The position numbers and the translations under genes are program-made. From positions 3,472,001 through 3,536,000 of the forward strand of contig NC_010397.1 of NCBI RefSeq assembly GCF_000069185.1: DNA of 64,000 nt, read 5' to 3'. The notes under the pieces are model-generated. The model worked only from the letters and a program-made list of their open reading frames with translations. It had not been told where the DNA came from and made no database searches. Each line of letters starts with the position of its first letter. Position 1 is the first letter of the stretch. The stretch is from Mycobacteroides abscessus ATCC 19977. Lineage in GTDB: Bacteria; Actinomycetota; Actinomycetes; Mycobacteriales; Mycobacteriaceae. Shown here piece after piece: positions 63,427 through 64,000 of the stretch.

Positions 63427-63786
63427 ATGGCACTCACAGCAACTCTGATGACCGCTTGCACCGCCGCCGTCGGTGCCACTGCATTCGGCGCTTCACTCGC
63501 CATCACCCCACAGCCCCCGGACACTGTCCTCTACGTCATCAGCTCGGATCGGCCGATCACGGCGATCACCTGGAGAGACAGTCTTGGCCACATGCGCGAT
63601 CAGCCGGTTGACGGCGCCCAGCGCACTTGGACCTGGACCTTTACCAGCGACGTGGCGAACCCGCCGTACTTCGTCAGCGCTCAATCCGCTGGCGCCACCG
63701 TGACGTGCCGCTTGATCGTCAACGGCAAGGTCAAGGTCGAGGACACCACCACCGGCCACGCCTCGACGGCCACCTGCCACGGCTAG
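63427..63786 (+). CDS. MmpS-like membrane/secreted protein
   Basis: A 119-aa protein with an N-terminal hydrophobic segment and an MmpS-type beta domain: VLYVISSDRPITAITWRDSLG, RTWTWTFTSDVANPPYFVSA, QSAGATVTCRLIVNGKV with the conserved Cys pair (TCRLIV and STATCHG). MmpS proteins assist MmpL lipid exporters; no mmpL is nearby, so this is an orphan. Start ATG 63427. Confidence 0.72.
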   Translation: MALTATLMTACTAAVGATAFGASLAITPQPPDTVLYVISSDRPITAITWRDSLGHMRDQPVDGAQRTWTWTFTSDVANPPYFVSAQSAGATVTCRLIVNGKVKVEDTTTGHASTATCHG

Positions 63787-63808
63787 ATCGCGGCGCTAGC
63801 CGTCAGTG

Positions 63809-64000
63809 CTAGCCACGGCGCTTGGCCACGGTGAGCAGGACCGCCGAGTCGGTCAGAGCCTGCAGCGAGTGTCGGGCATCGGGAATCTCGATCAGATCAC
63901 CCGCACGACCGTCCCAATGTTCGGCGCCTGCCACCAGACGCACCGAACCTCGGATGACGTAGATGGTGGCCTCGCCCGGGCTCTCGTGCTCACCCAGTTC
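63809..64000 (-). CDS. Cupin-domain protein (partial, cut by window end)
   Basis: The last 63 codons of a minus-strand gene whose start lies outside the window. ELGEHESPGEATIYVIRGSV, then GDLIEIPDARHSLQALTDSA and VLLTVAKRR, is a small cupin barrel with the metal ligands E and H in place. Function not determinable from the fragment. Confidence 0.75.
   Translation of the reverse strand, partial: ELGEHESPGEATIYVIRGSVRLVAGAEHWDGRAGDLIEIPDARHSLQALTDSAVLLTVAKRRG

Noticed and set aside
1..64000. CRISPR arrays, insertion sequences, toxin-antitoxin pairs
   Set aside because: No regularly spaced repeats, transposase motifs or recognisable toxin/antitoxin families were seen anywhere in the window.

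Overview
The window is a stretch of GC-rich actinobacterial chromosome that reads as a rapidly growing Mycobacterium of the abscessus/chelonae type. This rests on the proteins: FprA, an MscS channel, a Pro/Thr-rich membrane protein, FtsE, FtsX and SmpB lie in the order known from M. tuberculosis, next to a tmRNA whose tag ADSHQRDYALAA is typical of mycobacteria. SigC, GabD1, the 18-kDa antigen Hsp18, HisN, the FadE24-FadE23 pair, WhiB, MmpS-like and F420-type (Ddn-like, PPOX) proteins point the same way. The species assignment is inference. I see no insertion sequence, prophage, CRISPR array or rRNA.

Layout. 1-4.5 kb: two short-chain dehydrogenase-type proteins, sigC, a PepSY membrane protein and a zinc-finger anti-sigma-like membrane protein. 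4.5-8 kb: a minus-strand group made of a 51-aa membrane protein, a YeiH-type permease, an NCS1 permease and a biuret-hydrolase-like amidohydrolase. 8-14.4 kb: acyl-CoA synthetase with PASTA lipoprotein, TetR/SDR pair, Pyr_excise protein, SDR, sirtuin and a SpoIIAA-like protein. 14.5-17.4 kb: an accessory-looking patch (unknown protein, MarR remnant, secreted DUF1460 protein, DUF1036 protein with a small partner, WhiB). 17.5-28 kb: esterase, acyltransferase-3, tRNA-Ala(GGC), MFS exporter, phosphoglucomutase, YbjQ, two tandem carboxylesterases and a secreted DUF4185 protein. 28-38 kb: thiolase, several regulator/target pairs (HxlR, LysR, TetR, MerR), an LCP cell-wall ligase and hsp18. 38-42 kb: a ThDP enzyme divergent from gabD1, then ssrA. 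42-52.4 kb: smpB, the prfB-to-ftsX operon, IclR with a degenerate SDR, an acyl-CoA dehydrogenase and fprA. 52.4-64 kb: flavin monooxygenase, hisN, fadE24-fadE23, an SRPBCC-AMP-ligase fusion, a lone Clp N-domain protein, an MmpS-like protein and a cupin cut by the window end.

How the parts work together. The best-supported operon is prfB > mscS-like > Pro/Thr-rich protein > ftsE > ftsX > smpB on the minus strand, with ATGA-type overlaps. It joins translation termination and ribosome rescue (RF2, SmpB, with tmRNA nearby) to septal wall regulation (FtsEX). Many other loci are divergent regulator/target pairs with inverted repeats between them. I list those repeats because they are visible in the DNA and can be tested.

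Most unusual points: (i) a ThDP enzyme of the acetolactate-synthase type back to back with gabD1, recalling the cyanobacterial 2-oxoglutarate decarboxylase/SSADH bypass; (ii) sigC beside metal-binding-looking membrane proteins; (iii) hsp18 followed by a long RNA hairpin and a 49-aa gene; (iv) twin CTTAC-N6-GTAAG sites before fadE24; (v) an SRPBCC-ligase fusion; (vi) a pseudo-SDR opposite an IclR regulator; (vii) a 51-aa membrane protein just upstream of a YeiH permease. All functions are read from sequence alone; no database search was run.
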